A DNA stretch of 64,000 nucleotides from Rhodanobacter sp. (GTDB taxonomy: Bacteria > Pseudomonadota > Gammaproteobacteria > Xanthomonadales > Rhodanobacteraceae), in contig SCRM01000019.1 of assembly GCA_004298045.1 (NCBI GenBank), positions 203,195 to 267,194 on the forward strand. Direction: 5' to 3'. Below the pieces are notes generated by a model. That model did no database searches, was not told the origin of the DNA, and was given only the letters and a program-made list of their open reading frames with translations. A program made the position numbers and the translations under genes. Positions 1-11,288 of this stretch are shown in pieces; positions within the stretch are counted from its first letter, which is position 1; each line of letters begins with the position of its first letter.

Positions 1-874
1 CGCCGGGGTAGGCTTCGCGGCCCGGCGGGCGGCGCAGCAAGAGCGAAATCTGGCGGTAGGCCACGGCCTGCTTGGAAAGGTCGTCGTACACGATCAGGGC
101 GTCTTCGCCGTGGTCGCGGAAGTACTCGCCCATGGCGCAGCCGGCGTACGGCGCAATGTACTGCAGCGCGGCCGATTCGGACGCCGAGGCAACGACGACG
201 ATGGTGTTCGCCAGTGCGCCGTTCTCTTCCAGCTTGCGCACCACGTTGGCGATCGACGAGCGCTTCTGGCCGATCGCGACGTAGATCGAATAGATGCCGG
301 AGTTCTTCTGGTTGATGATCGCGTCGATCGCCAGCGCGGTCTTGCCGGTCTGGCGGTCGCCAATGATCAGCTCACGCTGGCCGCGGCCGATCGGGATCAT
401 CGAGTCGACCGACTTGTAACCGGTCTGCACCGGCTGGTTCACGCCCTGGCGCCAGATCACGCCCGGCGCCACGCGCTCGACCGGCGCGGTGGCCTTGGCC
501 GTGATCGGCCCCTTGCCGTCGATCGGGTTGCCCAGCGCATCGACCACGCGGCCGAGCAGCTCGGGGCCGACCGGCACTTCGAGAATGCGGCCGGTGGTCT
601 TGGCGGTGTCGCCTTCGTGCAGGTGCAGATACTCGCCGAGCACCACCGCGCCGACCGAGTCGCGCTCGAGGTTCAGCGCCAGCGCGGTCGCGCCGCCGGG
701 CAGCTCGATCATTTCACCCTGCATCACGTCGGCCAGGCCGTGGATGCGCACGATGCCGTCGGCCACGCTGATGATCGTGCCCTCGTTGCGGGCTTCGGCA
801 CCGAGCTTGAACTGCTCGATGCGGTGTTTGATCAGCTCGCTGATTTCGGACGGATTCAAAGTAGTGCTGGACAT
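1..874 (-). CDS. atpA: F1 ATP synthase subunit alpha (C-terminus outside window)
   Basis: Regulatory and nucleotide-binding alpha subunit of the F1 head, cytoplasmic face of the inner membrane. The first 291 codons are present, starting [16 protein letters not shown] at 874; the rest lies off the left edge. Visible landmarks are the beta-barrel start ([15 protein letters not shown]) and the P-loop GDRQTGKTA near residue 170, followed by the conserved [10 protein letters not shown]. It is the last visible gene of a minus-strand operon, 31 bases after atpH. No anomaly seen in the visible part. Confidence 0.97.
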   Translation of the reverse strand, partial: MSSTTLNPSEISELIKHRIEQFKLGAEARNEGTIISVADGIVRIHGLADVMQGEMIELPGGATALALNLERDSVGAVVLGEYLHLHEGDTAKTTGRILEVPVGPELLGRVVDALGNPIDGKGPITAKATAPVERVAPGVIWRQGVNQPVQTGYKSVDSMIPIGRGQRELIIGDRQTGKTALAIDAIINQKNSGIYSIYVAIGQKRSSIANVVRKLEENGALANTIVVVASASESAALQYIAPYAGCAMGEYFRDHGEDALIVYDDLSKQAVAYRQISLLLRRPPGREAYPG

Positions 875-905
875 GGATGGATATCCTGGAAGAGCTGAAA
901 ACGAA

Positions 906-1439
906 TCAATGCGCCAAGTCGCTGGCGAGGCGCGCGAGGCGACCGCGCGCGGAGCCGTCGATCACTTCGTTGCCGGTGTCGATCACCACGCCGGCCAGGA
1001 GCGCCGGGTCGACCGCGGTTTCGAGCTGGATGTCGCGCCGGAAGCGGCGCTTGAGCGAGGCCTTGAGTTGTTCGGTCTGCGCGGCGTCGAGCGTCATCGC
1101 GCTGGTCACCTTGACCAGGAGCTGCGACTCGGCCTCGCGGCGGAACTGCTCGAACAGCGCCGCGACCTCGGGCAGCAGGCCCAGCCGGCGGTATTCGGCC
1201 AGCTCGGCGAGAAACCGCGCGAACGGCGCGTCTGCCGCCATGCCTTGCGGCAGATGCAGGGCGACCAGCTCGGCGGGCAGCGCGCGGGGGTCGTTGCCGA
1301 GCGCGGCCACGCGCGGATCCGCGGCGACCGACGCGGCGAACGTCAGCGCCTGCGACCACGCATCGAACGCACCGGCGTCGCGCGCCAGCTCGAAGGCGGC
1401 GCGGGCATACGGACGGGCGAGAGTGACGGACTGGGCCAT
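906..1439 (-). CDS. atpH: F1 ATP synthase subunit delta
   Basis: Peripheral-stalk protein that joins F1 alpha to the b-subunit dimer. The 177-residue product is of normal length (about 175-180). It begins [19 protein letters not shown], the typical amphipathic N-terminal helix, and carries the C-terminal [13 protein letters not shown] segment characteristic of the family. It sits 3 bases after atpF and 31 bases before atpA, so it is translated from the same operon message. Confidence 0.96.
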   Translation of the reverse strand: MAQSVTLARPYARAAFELARDAGAFDAWSQALTFAASVAADPRVAALGNDPRALPAELVALHLPQGMAADAPFARFLAELAEYRRLGLLPEVAALFEQFRREAESQLLVKVTSAMTLDAAQTEQLKASLKRRFRRDIQLETAVDPALLAGVVIDTGNEVIDGSARGRLARLASDLAH

Positions 1440-1442
1440 GGA

Positions 1443-1913
1443 TCAGATTTCCGCCGCGAGCTCGTCGAGCAGCGCCTTGTGGGTCGCGGCATCGACTTCG
1501 CGCTGGACGATCTTCGAGGCGCCCTGCACCGCGAGCGCGCCGACGCGTTCGCGCAACTGTTCGCGCGCCTGCTGCGCCATGGCGGCGATGTCGTCCTGCG
1601 CCGCGGCCTTCAGCCGGTTGATCTCGACCACGGCATCGCCGCGCGCCTTGTCGAGCAGCGCGTTGGCCTGCTGCTGCGCGCGGTCGATGATCTCGGAAGC
1701 CTGCTGGCGCGCCTTGCGGATCTCGTCGGCCACCTTGGTGTCGGCGTTCTTGAGCTCGGCACGCGCACGCTCGGCGGCGCTCAGGCCCTCGGCGATCTTG
1801 ACCTGGCGCTCTTCAATGGCCTTGTTGATGTACGGCCAGATGAAGTGGACGCAGAACCAGATGAGGATCGCGAAGGCGATCATCTCGCCGATCAGGGTCG
1901 CGTTGAAATTCAT
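1443..1913 (-). CDS. atpF: F0 ATP synthase subunit b
   Basis: Membrane-anchored stator subunit. The 156-residue product has one N-terminal transmembrane helix (MIAFAILIWFCVHFIWPYI, residues about 10-28), then a long charged coiled coil rich in Ala, Glu, Lys and Arg running to the C-terminus. The length matches the E. coli protein. It lies between atpE and atpH in the standard order. Confidence 0.96.
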   Translation of the reverse strand: MNFNATLIGEMIAFAILIWFCVHFIWPYINKAIEERQVKIAEGLSAAERARAELKNADTKVADEIRKARQQASEIIDRAQQQANALLDKARGDAVVEINRLKAAAQDDIAAMAQQAREQLRERVGALAVQGASKIVQREVDAATHKALLDELAAEI

Positions 1914-2004
1914 CGCTGCCTTACCTGCAAATTCGATACGAAACCGATCCGGGCCGCATGGCCCGCACCGGGTGGACGGCGACGCCGTGGCGTCGCCGGG
2001 TGGC

Positions 2005-3177
<1,173 letters not shown>

Positions 3178-3543
3178 TCAACCCTTGAATCGAAATGCCA
3201 GCGGATAGACCGCATAGGCAGCCACCAGCCCCGTCACGGCAGCCAGCGGCGGCAATTTGTACTGAACCAGGATTACCACCAGCCCGCCGACGACCACCAT
3301 CCACTTGAGCGCCATGCCGAGCAACAACCGCACGAACGCCGCCATGCCACCGACCAGCCGGCCGAACACCTGCGCCGACAACAGCGCGGTACCCAGCGCC
3401 AGCGTGAACCCGCCGCCAGCGGCCGCCAGTGCCTCGCGTCGCCCGACAAAAAGAAACGCCGCGCCAACAACCAACCCCGCCAGTGCTTGCCAGGTCACGG
3501 CGCGTAGCGCCAGACGGCGACCGAAAAGGAGACTGTTGAACAC
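3178..3543 (-). CDS. atpI: ATP synthase subunit I
   Basis: Small, poorly conserved membrane protein at the head of atp operons, thought to assist c-ring or Mg2+ handling. I chose the GTG at 3543 (VFNSLLFGRRLALRAV, 121 residues). It is preceded by GGAGAGG, gives the usual length of about 120-130 residues, and lies downstream of a plausible promoter at 3614-3643. The open frame runs further upstream to 3696 but would then overlap that promoter. Four hydrophobic stretches are visible. The assignment rests mainly on position and topology. Confidence 0.8.
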   Translation of the reverse strand: MFNSLLFGRRLALRAVTWQALAGLVVGAAFLFVGRREALAAAGGGFTLALGTALLSAQVFGRLVGGMAAFVRLLLGMALKWMVVVGGLVVILVQYKLPPLAAVTGLVAAYAVYPLAFRFKG

Positions 3544-3613
3544 CCGACCTCTCCGCGCGACTCCGCGCCAAGCGGCATCGACAGCAGCCACGAACCGCAA
3601 TCCAATCCGTAAA

Positions 3614-3643
3614 AGTATATCAGTCGCCGATTTGCAGCGACAA
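3614..3643 (-). promoter_or_regulatory. Likely sigma70 promoter of the atp operon
   Basis: Read on the minus strand, TTGTCG and TATACT are separated by 18 bases, 71 bases upstream of the chosen atpI start. The -10 box matches consensus at 5 of 6 positions and the -35 box at 4 of 6. No other good promoter is seen between the phasin terminator and atpI. Confidence 0.5.
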
Positions 3644-3696
3644 GCGTTGCGGGTGCGGCAACTTGTCCAAACCGGCCGAAATCGGCGACGGCGCAT

Positions 3697-3733
3697 ATAA
3701 AGAAAAGGGCCGGACCAGGGGATGATCCGACCC
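3697..3733 (-). terminator. Rho-independent terminator after the phasin gene
   Basis: On the minus strand an 11-bp stem (GGGTCGGATCA paired with TGGTCCGGCCC, counting two G-U pairs) closes a short loop and is followed directly by TTTTCTTTAT. It lies about 50 bases past the phasin stop. A second, T-less hairpin with 10-bp perfect arms lies between the stop and this one (3737-3768). Confidence 0.85.
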
Positions 3734-3785
3734 AGACTGCCGCGCCGAAGGGGAGGCCGGCGCGGCAGGTGCCACAGGAGAACGA

Positions 3786-4169
3786 TTACTTCGCGGCAGC
3801 CTTCTTGGCAGCCGGGGCAACGACGGCGTCGTTGGCGGCCTGGCGCTGCTCCTGCACGAGCGCTTGCAGCGACTCGGCAGTCTTTTGCGTCACGGCGATG
3901 ATTTCCTGCGAAACCTCGACCGCACGCTCAGCCTGCTCGCGACCGAGCGTGGCGCCCTTTTCCCACAGCGTGCGCAGCGCATCGGCGTCGCGCACTTCGA
4001 GCGCTTCGGCCACGAACGCGGCGGAATCGCGGGTCTGCTGCTCGAACGCCTTGAGCTGCAGGCCGGCCACCGTTTCCAGGCTCTTCAGAGCCAGCGACTG
4101 TGCCTTGAACGCGCCATCGGCGATCTGCTTGGTGTACGCGAAAAACTGGTTGTTGAACTGCTGAGACAT
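3786..4169 (-). CDS. Phasin family protein
   Basis: Granule-associated protein of polyhydroxyalkanoate metabolism. The product is 127 residues of amphipathic helix (MSQQFNNQFFAYTKQIAD) ending in an Ala/Lys-rich tail (APAAKKAAAK) typical of phasins. The start at 4169 is preceded by GAGGG at a good distance; the open frame extends 22 codons further upstream without a better site. No PHA synthase or depolymerase gene is in the window. A possible promoter (TATATT, plus strand 4234-4239) lies upstream. Confidence 0.88.
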   Translation of the reverse strand: MSQQFNNQFFAYTKQIADGAFKAQSLALKSLETVAGLQLKAFEQQTRDSAAFVAEALEVRDADALRTLWEKGATLGREQAERAVEVSQEIIAVTQKTAESLQALVQEQRQAANDAVVAPAAKKAAAK

Positions 4170-4305
4170 GAGCTTGCCCTCGACGGGTATGCGGTTAGTG
4201 GCGAGCACTCTAGCAAGCTTCTTTGTGCAGTGCAATATATTTTTTCCGGATTGGCCAGACCAATCGGTAAATGTTCAGGATTCGCGACAACTTGCACGCA
4301 GTGTG

Positions 4306-4683
4306 CTAGCGCCGCGGCGCGTCAAGATCGGCCCGGCCAAAGCGCGCGCCGGAGGTGCAGGTTTCGTGCACCACCACTTCGTCCAGGCCCGGCAGGCGCG
4401 GCGCGAGGCGCTCGAACACCCAGCGCGCGAGCACCTCGCTGGTAGGGTTTTCCAGCCCCTCGATCTCGTTCAGGTAGTGGTGGTCGAGTTGGTCGAACAG
4501 CGGCGCAAACGCGGCCTTGACGTCGGCAAAATCGAGCAGCCAGCCGGTGTGCGCATCGGGCGTGCCGGCGAGCTGCACGTCGATGCGGAACGAATGGCCG
4601 TGCAGGCGCCCGCACTTATGGCCCTCCGGCACGTGCGGCAGCCGGTGCGCGGCTTCGATCTGGAATGTCTTGAAGATGTGCAT
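4306..4683 (-). CDS. queD: 6-carboxytetrahydropterin synthase
   Basis: Converts dihydroneopterin triphosphate to 6-carboxy-tetrahydropterin in queuosine synthesis. The 125-residue product has the zinc-binding histidines in EAAHRL and LHGHSF, the catalytic Cys in HKCGRLHGH and the late His in VHETCTSG. I took the start [11 protein letters not shown] at 4683, which matches the family N-terminus; the longer open frame upstream overlaps the divergent helicase gene. No other queuosine genes are nearby. Confidence 0.93.
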   Translation of the reverse strand: MHIFKTFQIEAAHRLPHVPEGHKCGRLHGHSFRIDVQLAGTPDAHTGWLLDFADVKAAFAPLFDQLDHHYLNEIEGLENPTSEVLARWVFERLAPRLPGLDEVVVHETCTSGARFGRADLDAPRR

Positions 4684-4771
4684 GGCGGCCTCGCGCGCGG
4701 AAACCGCTTCATTGTAGTCGGGCGCCCGGCGCGTCTCAGGATGCGAGACGCCACGCGGGCACGCTGGCGGC

Positions 4772-7165
4772 ATGAACGCCATCGCCGTGCCGCCTTCCGA
4801 ACCCGACCACCCCACCGGCGCCACGCTGGCCGCACGCCTCAAGCACAAATACGCCGACCGGGTCACCGCCAGCTTCGTGCTGCCCGGCACCGCGGGCGAC
4901 TACGCGCCCTTCCCCGCCGAACTGCCGCCGGCGCTGACGCAAGCCTTGCACGCGCGTGGCATCGACCGGCTCTACCGCCACCAGCGCGAAGCCTGGGACG
5001 TGGTTGTGCGCGGCGAGCACGTGGTGGTGGTGACGCCTACCGCGTCGGGCAAGTCGCTGTGCTACACGCTGCCGGTGGTCGCCGCGGCAATGCGCGCGCG
5101 GCGCAAGGCGCTGTATCTGTTCCCGACCAAGGCGCTGGCGCAGGACCAGGTGGCCGAGCTGATGGAGCTGTCCAAGGCCGGCGAGCTCGGCATCCGCGCG
5201 GCCACCTTCGACGGCGACACACCGGGCGACCAGCGCCGCGCGATCCGCGCCGCGGGCGACATCGTGGTGTCCAACCCGGACATGCTGCACCAGGGCATCC
5301 TGCCGCATCACACCAAGTGGGCGTCGTTTTTCGAGAACCTCGCGTTCGTGGTGATCGACGAGATCCACAGTTATCGCGGCGTGTTCGGCTCGCACCTCGC
5401 CAACGTGATCCGCCGGCTTGATCGCATCTGCGCGTTCTACGGCGCGCATCCGCAATTCATCCTGTGCTCGGCCACCATCGGCAACCCGCGCGAACACGCC
5501 GAGGCGCTGCTCGGCGTGCCGGTCTCGGCGATCACGCGTTCGGGCGCGCCCAGCGGCGAGAAACACGTGCTGCTGTGGAACCCGCCGGTGGTGAACCCGG
5601 ATCTTGGCCTGCGCGCCTCGGCGCGCTCGCAGTCCAACCGCATCGTGCGCGGCGCGATCCGCGCCGGCCTCAAGACCCTGGTGTTTGCGCGCTCGCGCAC
5701 GCTGGTCGAGGTGCTCACCAAATACCTCAAGGACGTGTTCGACCACGACCCGCGCAAGCCACCGCGCATCCGCGCCTATCGCGGCGGTTACCTGCCCACC
5801 GAACGGCGCGCCACCGAGCAGGCGATGCGCGCCGGACGGGTGGACGGCATCGTCGCTACTTCAGCGCTGGAGCTAGGCGTCGACATCGGCGCGCTCGACG
5901 TGGTGGTGCTGAACGGTTACCCCGGTTCCATCGCCGCCAGCTGGCAGCGTTTTGGTCGCGCCGGGCGGCGCCACAAGCCGGCGCTGGGCGTGCTGGTGGC
6001 GACCAGCGATCCGCTCGACCAGTACATCGTGCAGCACCCGGCGTTTTTCACCGACGCGCCACCGGAGTGCGCGCGCATCGCGCCCGACCAGCCGGTGATC
6101 CTGCTCGACCACATCCGCTGCGCCGCGTTCGAGCTGCCGTTTCTTGCCGGCGACCGCTTCGGCAGCGTCGACCCCACGGTGTATCTGGATCTGCTCGCCG
6201 AAGACGGCGTACTGCAAGCCGAAGGCGGGCGCTACGAGTGGGTGGCCGACAGCTACCCGGCCAACGCGGTCAGCCTGCGCTCGGTCTCCGATGGCAACTT
6301 CGTGGTGGTGGATCGCACCGGCGGCCGGCAGACCATCATTGCCGAGGTGGATTTCAGCTCGGCGCCGCTGATGCTCTACGAAGGCGCGATCCACATGGTG
6401 CAGTCGGTGCCGTATCAAGTGGAGCGCCTCGACTGGGAAGGCCGCAAGGCGTTCGTCACCCGCACCCACGTCGACTACTACACCGACGCCATCGACTACA
6501 CCCGGCTCAAGGTGCTGGAAAGTTTTGCGTGCACATCGGCCGGCGCCGGCGAGTGCCACCACGGCGAGGTGCACGTGGTGCGCCGCGTCGCCGGCTACAA
6601 GAAGATCCGCTACTACACCCACGAGAACATCGGCTGCGGGCCGGTCAACCTGCCCGATCTGGAAATGCACACCAGCGCCGTGTGGTGGCAATTGCCGCAG
6701 GCCACGCTGGATGCCCTCTTCGCCAGCCGCCAGGACGCGCTCGACGGTTTTCTTTCCGCCGCCTACGCGCTGCACGTGGTCGCCCGCCTTGCGGTGATGG
6801 CCGACGGCGCCGATCTGCATCAGTCGGTCGGCAGCGGCGACGGCGCATGGTCGGCGCACAGCGATGGCGGCGGGCGCGGGCAGATTCGCGCGACGGACGA
6901 CGGCACGCCGAACATCGCCGCGCTGGAACGCTTCACGCCGACGGTGTCCCTGTACGACAACTACCCCGGCGGCATCGGGCTGTCCGAACCCTTGTGGCGG
7001 CGCCAGGCCGAACTGGTCGGCAACGCAATGCAGCTGGTGCAAGGCTGCCCCTGCCGCGCCGGCTGCCCAAGCTGCGTGGGGCCGGTGCTGGATGACCGCC
7101 TGCCGGTCGACGCTTCGCCCAAGGCCCATGCCTTGCGTGTGCTTGCCGCGCTCGCCGCCGCATGA
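4772..7165 (+). CDS. mrfA: DEAD/DEAH-box helicase of the MrfA (YprA) family
   Basis: Superfamily 2 DNA helicase, 797 residues. Walker A is VTPTASGKS near residue 90, the DEIH box (VVIDEIHSY) near residue 194, SAT at about 233, and a helicase C domain with the motif QRFGRAGRR. The C-terminal DUF1998-like region ends in a four-cysteine cluster ([10 protein letters not shown], about residue 760), the zinc site described for B. subtilis MrfA, which works in mitomycin-crosslink excision. The next gene overlaps it by 4 bases (ATGA) and encodes the MrfB-like partner, which strengthens the call. Confidence 0.85.
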   Translation: MNAIAVPPSEPDHPTGATLAARLKHKYADRVTASFVLPGTAGDYAPFPAELPPALTQALHARGIDRLYRHQREAWDVVVRGEHVVVVTPTASGKSLCYTLPVVAAAMRARRKALYLFPTKALAQDQVAELMELSKAGELGIRAATFDGDTPGDQRRAIRAAGDIVVSNPDMLHQGILPHHTKWASFFENLAFVVIDEIHSYRGVFGSHLANVIRRLDRICAFYGAHPQFILCSATIGNPREHAEALLGVPVSAITRSGAPSGEKHVLLWNPPVVNPDLGLRASARSQSNRIVRGAIRAGLKTLVFARSRTLVEVLTKYLKDVFDHDPRKPPRIRAYRGGYLPTERRATEQAMRAGRVDGIVATSALELGVDIGALDVVVLNGYPGSIAASWQRFGRAGRRHKPALGVLVATSDPLDQYIVQHPAFFTDAPPECARIAPDQPVILLDHIRCAAFELPFLAGDRFGSVDPTVYLDLLAEDGVLQAEGGRYEWVADSYPANAVSLRSVSDGNFVVVDRTGGRQTIIAEVDFSSAPLMLYEGAIHMVQSVPYQVERLDWEGRKAFVTRTHVDYYTDAIDYTRLKVLESFACTSAGAGECHHGEVHVVRRVAGYKKIRYYTHENIGCGPVNLPDLEMHTSAVWWQLPQATLDALFASRQDALDGFLSAAYALHVVARLAVMADGADLHQSVGSGDGAWSAHSDGGGRGQIRATDDGTPNIAALERFTPTVSLYDNYPGGIGLSEPLWRRQAELVGNAMQLVQGCPCRAGCPSCVGPVLDDRLPVDASPKAHALRVLAALAAA

Positions 7166-8028
7166 GCGCGACGCTGGCGCAACTGCGCGCGTTGACGCGG
7201 CAAGCTGGCGGGCGCGCGGCGGCTTTGCCTGCCGACGGTGCACTGCGGGCACGCACATCGCTCATCACGCCGGACAGCGTGACCGCGCTGCGCAACCTGC
7301 TGCGCGTGCGCGCCCCTTCGACCGCAACGCCCGCGGCAGCGCGCGACCGCGCCCTGCCCGGCGCAGAGATCGCCCCCGGCCTGCGCCTCATCACCGCGCG
7401 CCTGCCGTTCGGTGGATTGCCGGAGCAGATCGACGGCGCGTTCGACCGCCGGCCAGATTTCGATCCGTGCAGAGTGCTGTTCTTCGACACCGAAACCACC
7501 GGGCTCGCCGGTGGCGCCGGCACCCGCGCGTTCATGATCGGTGCCGCGCATTGGGATGGCACCGACATCGTCGTGCGCCAGCTCGTGATCGCCACGCTCG
7601 CCGCCGAGCCGGCAATGCTGGCCGAGTTCGCACGCTGGCTGACGCAGGGCACCGTGCTTGCCAGCTACAACGGCAAAAGCTACGACGCGCCGCTGCTGCG
7701 CACGCGCTACCGCCTCGCCCGGCAGGCCAATCCGCTCGCCGGGCTGGAACACGTCGACCTGCTCTACCCGTCGCGCCGACGCTACCGTGGCCGCTTCGAG
7801 AACTGCCGGCTGGTCACCATCGAACGCCGTGTGCTCGGCATCGTGCGCGAGGACGACCTGCCCGGCAGCGAAGCGCCCGCCGCCTGGCTCGCCTACCTGC
7901 GCGGTGGCAGCGCTGCCAAGCTGCGTCGCGTCGGCGAGCACAACCACCAGGACGTACTGAGCCTCGCGCGCCTACTGTTGCACCTCGCCGGGTGGGAGGC
8001 CACCGACTGCCTCGTCGCGTCAAACTGA
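7162..8028 (+). CDS. mrfB: MrfB (YprB)-type DEDDh exonuclease
   Basis: RNase H-fold 3'-5' exonuclease partner of MrfA, 288 residues. The DEDD acidic residues are visible: FFDTETTGL (first D and E), the SYNGKSYDAPLL segment (second D), and EHNHQDVLS near the C-terminus (H and last D). It is translationally coupled to mrfA through an ATGA overlap. B. subtilis MrfB carries an additional TPR region that I do not see here. Expected role: nuclease processing of DNA crosslinks independent of UvrABC. Confidence 0.82.
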   Translation: MSATLAQLRALTRQAGGRAAALPADGALRARTSLITPDSVTALRNLLRVRAPSTATPAAARDRALPGAEIAPGLRLITARLPFGGLPEQIDGAFDRRPDFDPCRVLFFDTETTGLAGGAGTRAFMIGAAHWDGTDIVVRQLVIATLAAEPAMLAEFARWLTQGTVLASYNGKSYDAPLLRTRYRLARQANPLAGLEHVDLLYPSRRRYRGRFENCRLVTIERRVLGIVREDDLPGSEAPAAWLAYLRGGSAAKLRRVGEHNHQDVLSLARLLLHLAGWEATDCLVASN

Positions 8029-8259
8029 GGCGACACCAGCGCGTGTTTCACCCAACCGCGCGCACTTGGCCTCCCCCTGCCAGTCCCATCAAAAGCCTTG
8101 TCCGGCTTCAACCCGACCACTGGGCAAAATCGCCGACGGCAGCAACGAACCAGTGTCCGGCCACTCCTGGCGCGAGCCTCCTGCACCAGACATGACCTGC
8201 ACCATGCGGCGGCGCATCATTCATACTTTGCGCGTACCGTTGCCACCACGATCCCGCCC

Positions 8260-9534
8260 TTGAACCCCGCCTCCCCCTCCCGTCGCGCCTGGCTGATCTA
8301 TGGCGTCGGCGTGTTCGGCTACATCGTTGCGGTCACCCAGCGCACCACCATCGGCGTGGCCGGAGTGGCCGCGGCGGCGCGGTTCCATGCCGACGCGGCC
8401 ACGCTGTCGCTGCTGGCGGTGCTGCAGCTGGTGGTGTACGCCGGCATGCAGATCCCGGTGGGCATGCTGATCGACCGCGCCGGCCCGCGAAAACTGCTGA
8501 TCGCCGGCATGGCGCTCATGATTGGCGGCCAGATCCTTGTCGGCGTCGCGACCGCCACGCCGATGGCGATCGCTGGCCGCGTACTGGTTGGTGGCGGCGA
8601 CGCGATGGTGTTCACCTCGGTAGTGCGCCTCGTCACGGCGTGGTTCAGCGGACGCATCGTGCCGCAACTGTTCCAATGGCTGGGACTGCTGGGGCAACTC
8701 GGGCAGGTAATTTCCGCGGTGCCGTTTGCACTGCTGCTCAACGAATCCGGATGGATCCACGCGTTCCTCAGCGCCGCCGCCAGCGTGCTCCTGGCGCTGG
8801 TGGCGATCGTGCTGGTGGTGCGCGACCACCCGCCACTCGCGCCGGCACTAGTGCGTCCGGCCAGCCTGCGCGACTCGTTGCGTCTGCTGCGCACCGCGAT
8901 GGCGCAGCCTGGTACCTGGCTCGGGTTCTGGACGCACTACACCGCCATGGCCTCGGTCACCATGTTTTCGCTGATGTGGGGCTACCCGTTCATGGTGCAC
9001 GCGTTGGGCTATGCGCCCAGTCGCGCCGCACAACTGCTGATCGTGCCGGTGGTTGCCGGCGCGCTCGCAGGGCCGCTGCTTGGTCGCGCCTCGGCGCGTC
9101 AACCGCGACGGCGGGCGCGGCTGGTGCTACACATCACAGGTTTGATCTGCGTGACCTGGATCGGACTGCTTGTGTGGCCGGGGCGGCCACCGCTGGCGCT
9201 GCTGCTGGTCACGCTCGTCGCCATGGGCATCGGCGGCCCGGCGGCGGTGATCGGCTTCGATCACGCCAACGCGTTCAATCCTCGCGAAAGCCTCGGCTCC
9301 GCCAATGGCGTGGTCAACGTCGGCGGTTTTCTCGCCAGCTTCCTCATGATGTATCTGATCGGCTGGGTGCTCGACCTGCACAGCGCCGGCCACGCGGACA
9401 CGCTGTACTCGCTGGCCGGATTCAAGCTCGCCTTTGCCGTGCAATACCCGGTGCTTGGCGTGGGCGTGGCGGGCATCGTGTGGACGCACCGGCGCACGCG
9501 CGCGCTGGCCACTGCGCCGCACGCCGCCGGTTAA
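8260..9534 (+). CDS. MFS transporter
   Basis: Major facilitator with about 12 predicted transmembrane helices. The loop motif between helices 2 and 3 is GMLIDRAGPRKLL, a recognisable MFS motif A variant. Substrate unknown. The start is uncertain: the frame is open from 8098, but the residues before the first membrane helix look non-coding, so I suggest the TTG at 8260 (LNPASPSRRAWLIYG). No convincing ribosome-binding site is visible. It converges with the dsbG-like gene, leaving only 6 bases between the two stops. Confidence 0.8.
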   Translation: MNPASPSRRAWLIYGVGVFGYIVAVTQRTTIGVAGVAAAARFHADAATLSLLAVLQLVVYAGMQIPVGMLIDRAGPRKLLIAGMALMIGGQILVGVATATPMAIAGRVLVGGGDAMVFTSVVRLVTAWFSGRIVPQLFQWLGLLGQLGQVISAVPFALLLNESGWIHAFLSAAASVLLALVAIVLVVRDHPPLAPALVRPASLRDSLRLLRTAMAQPGTWLGFWTHYTAMASVTMFSLMWGYPFMVHALGYAPSRAAQLLIVPVVAGALAGPLLGRASARQPRRRARLVLHITGLICVTWIGLLVWPGRPPLALLLVTLVAMGIGGPAAVIGFDHANAFNPRESLGSANGVVNVGGFLASFLMMYLIGWVLDLHSAGHADTLYSLAGFKLAFAVQYPVLGVGVAGIVWTHRRTRALATAPHAAG

Positions 9535-9540
9535 GCCGGG

Positions 9541-10386
9541 CTATTTCGCGCCGCACTCCCGCGCCGGCCCGCTCGCCAGTTGCGCCACGAAACCCGCCAC
9601 ATCCTTTGGCATGCCGCCCAACGTCTGCACGTCCTTCTGGCCGGTGGCGCAATACAGCAGCGTCGGGGTACCGCTGGCGCCCATCTTGTCGAACAGCGCA
9701 TTGTTGGCATCCACCACGGCCTTGGCCGCCGCATCCATGGTCTTGTCCGGCGGATAACCGCCCTCCTCGTCCTTGACGTCGAACCGCGCCTCGTCCTGTG
9801 CCAGTGCGGCGGCCGGGTCCTTGGCCGCAAGAATCGCGGCCGCGCGCGGCAGGCTCGACGGCTTCACCACGCCCACCAACACGTAGCGCACGCGCAGCTG
9901 GCCGGCGGCAATCGCCGGCTTCAGCGCCTGGTACAGCTCATGGCAATAGATGCAGTTGGGGTCGAACAGCTCGGTGAGGATCGGCCCCTTGCTGCCCAGC
10001 AGAATCGGCCGGCTGGCAGGCGCCGCCGCAGCCGTGAGCGTCGCCGCCGGGCTGGTCATCAAACCCTGCGCCAGCATCGCCTGATAGGTGAGGCTGTTGC
10101 CCTCGGCGTCATAGAAGTTGTTGCCGGTGACCAGTGCCTGTGCGTGCGGCGTAAGCCACACCACCTGCTGCGCACCACCCTCGCTGGGCTCAATGACCGC
10201 GCCCACCATGCCATCCGGCCCGGCAAACACCCGCACCACGCGCGCCGCACCATGCGAGGCGCTGCCCACCAACTGCTGCGCTTGCGCCACCGACACCGCC
10301 GGCTGTGCCGGCGCGGTCGCCGCCCACGCGGGCGCGCCGAGCAAACCACCCACTGCCGCCAACGCCAACACCAGACGAGACTTCAT
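9541..10386 (-). CDS. dsbG: DsbG/DsbC-like thiol:disulfide interchange protein
   Basis: Periplasmic thioredoxin-fold oxidoreductase, 281 residues. It has an N-terminal signal peptide (MKSRLVLALAAVGG... cleaved near AWA), an N-terminal dimerisation region, then the thioredoxin domain with the active site CIYC in LFDPNCIYCHELY and the cis-proline in ASGTPTLLY. The CxYC flavour and the length fit DsbG more than DsbC. The start at 10386 has GGAG 9 bases upstream. It may keep the many periplasmic cysteine proteins reduced, but no direct link is visible. Confidence 0.85.
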   Translation of the reverse strand: MKSRLVLALAAVGGLLGAPAWAATAPAQPAVSVAQAQQLVGSASHGAARVVRVFAGPDGMVGAVIEPSEGGAQQVVWLTPHAQALVTGNNFYDAEGNSLTYQAMLAQGLMTSPAATLTAAAAPASRPILLGSKGPILTELFDPNCIYCHELYQALKPAIAAGQLRVRYVLVGVVKPSSLPRAAAILAAKDPAAALAQDEARFDVKDEEGGYPPDKTMDAAAKAVVDANNALFDKMGASGTPTLLYCATGQKDVQTLGGMPKDVAGFVAQLASGPARECGAK

Positions 10387-10960
10387 GTTGCACTCCGCAC
10401 CAGCGAAGTGCGCAGTGTGCGCCGATGCGCCGGTGGCGGGGTGCAACCGGATTCACCGGCGTGCGTGCCACGTGGTCAACCAATTGAAGCAGCCATCACC
10501 CGTCGCGTCTTGCCCAGGCCCGCAGCAAGAGCGAAACACCGCAAAGGCAATTCACGCCCGCAGCCTTCCAGCGCGGGCAACCTGGCGTTCAGCAGCTGGA
10601 TCGTGTCCCCATGCGGGGTGCAACTGAGACCATCCGCACGCAGCGACATCCCGTGCATCCCCCGGCTCAACCCGGATCATCGTGCATTGCGAAACACTGC
10701 CTACCCGCGCCACATCCGCCTGCGTCAAAGCATGGAGGGGCGGTCATCGCGCAACGATTGGCCGAGTCGCTGCAAAAACGAAAGGCACATGCGCCGTATG
10801 TGGAACACGTGCCCAACAACCGGCGCACAGCTACCGGAGACCTCCGTTGCGCCACACGCTGGTACGCGATCAGCGCGCCACGGTTGAAGAAATCGTTGAA
10901 AGCGCGCGGTACGCTTGCGTGGACGACATGCGTTGCATCGCTGCTCGAGCGGTGGAGAAA
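10387..10960. other. Gene-free stretch
   Basis: About 570 bases between the dsbG-like gene and the DUF3247 gene, which are both on the minus strand. Several open frames cross it on both strands, but they lack ribosome-binding sites, are of biased composition and resemble no family I know. I see no gene here. Confidence 0.5.
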
Positions 10961-10976
10961 GCCCGGGAAGCCGGGC
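10961..10976 (-). terminator. Hairpin after the DUF3247 gene
   Basis: Perfect 6-bp stem GCCCGG/CCGGGC around a GAAG tetraloop, 9 bases past the stop codon of the minus-strand gene. There is no strong T-run on the minus strand, so factor-independent termination is uncertain. Confidence 0.4.
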
Positions 10977-10985
10977 CGCAGACCA

Positions 10986-11288
10986 TCAGTTTTCGCCGGC
11001 CAATCCGGAATCCAGGTGCGTAATGTGGTCGACCTGATCCAGCCACAGTTTCCAGGCTCCATGGGGAGCATCCCGGTTCTCCAGGGTGACTTCGGCATTG
11101 ATACCCTCTTCCCCTCGCGGATCGCGAAACACTTGAGCAGTCGCCCGCACCCGGATGACTCCGGTGTACGTGCTTTCGTCGCGTAGCGATACCTCAACCC
11201 GGCCGTGCGCGGGCAACTGGGCAATCAGCGCCTCCAGCCGTTGAACGTCCGCACGCGTGGTGCATGTACGTGGTGCTCGCCTGCTCAT
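10986..11288 (-). CDS. DUF3247 family protein
   Basis: Small uncharacterised protein, 100 residues, of a family I associate with Xanthomonadales. Recognisable parts are VQRLEALIAQLP, RVEVSLRD, the GINAEVTLEN stretch and the terminal WLDQVDHITHLD. It is probably a small beta-rich cytoplasmic protein; function unknown. The start at 11288 has GAGGAG 8 bases upstream. It is useful mainly as a taxonomic marker. Confidence 0.8.
   Translation of the reverse strand: MSRRAPRTCTTRADVQRLEALIAQLPAHGRVEVSLRDESTYTGVIRVRATAQVFRDPRGEEGINAEVTLENRDAPHGAWKLWLDQVDHITHLDSGLAGEN

Noticed and set aside
4306..4890. Longer form of QueD starting at 4890
   Set aside because: Would overlap the divergent helicase start, and the added 69 residues have no QueD similarity.
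10611..11186. 191-aa plus-strand open frame
   Set aside because: Overlaps the DUF3247 gene on the other strand, has no ribosome-binding site and no family-like composition.
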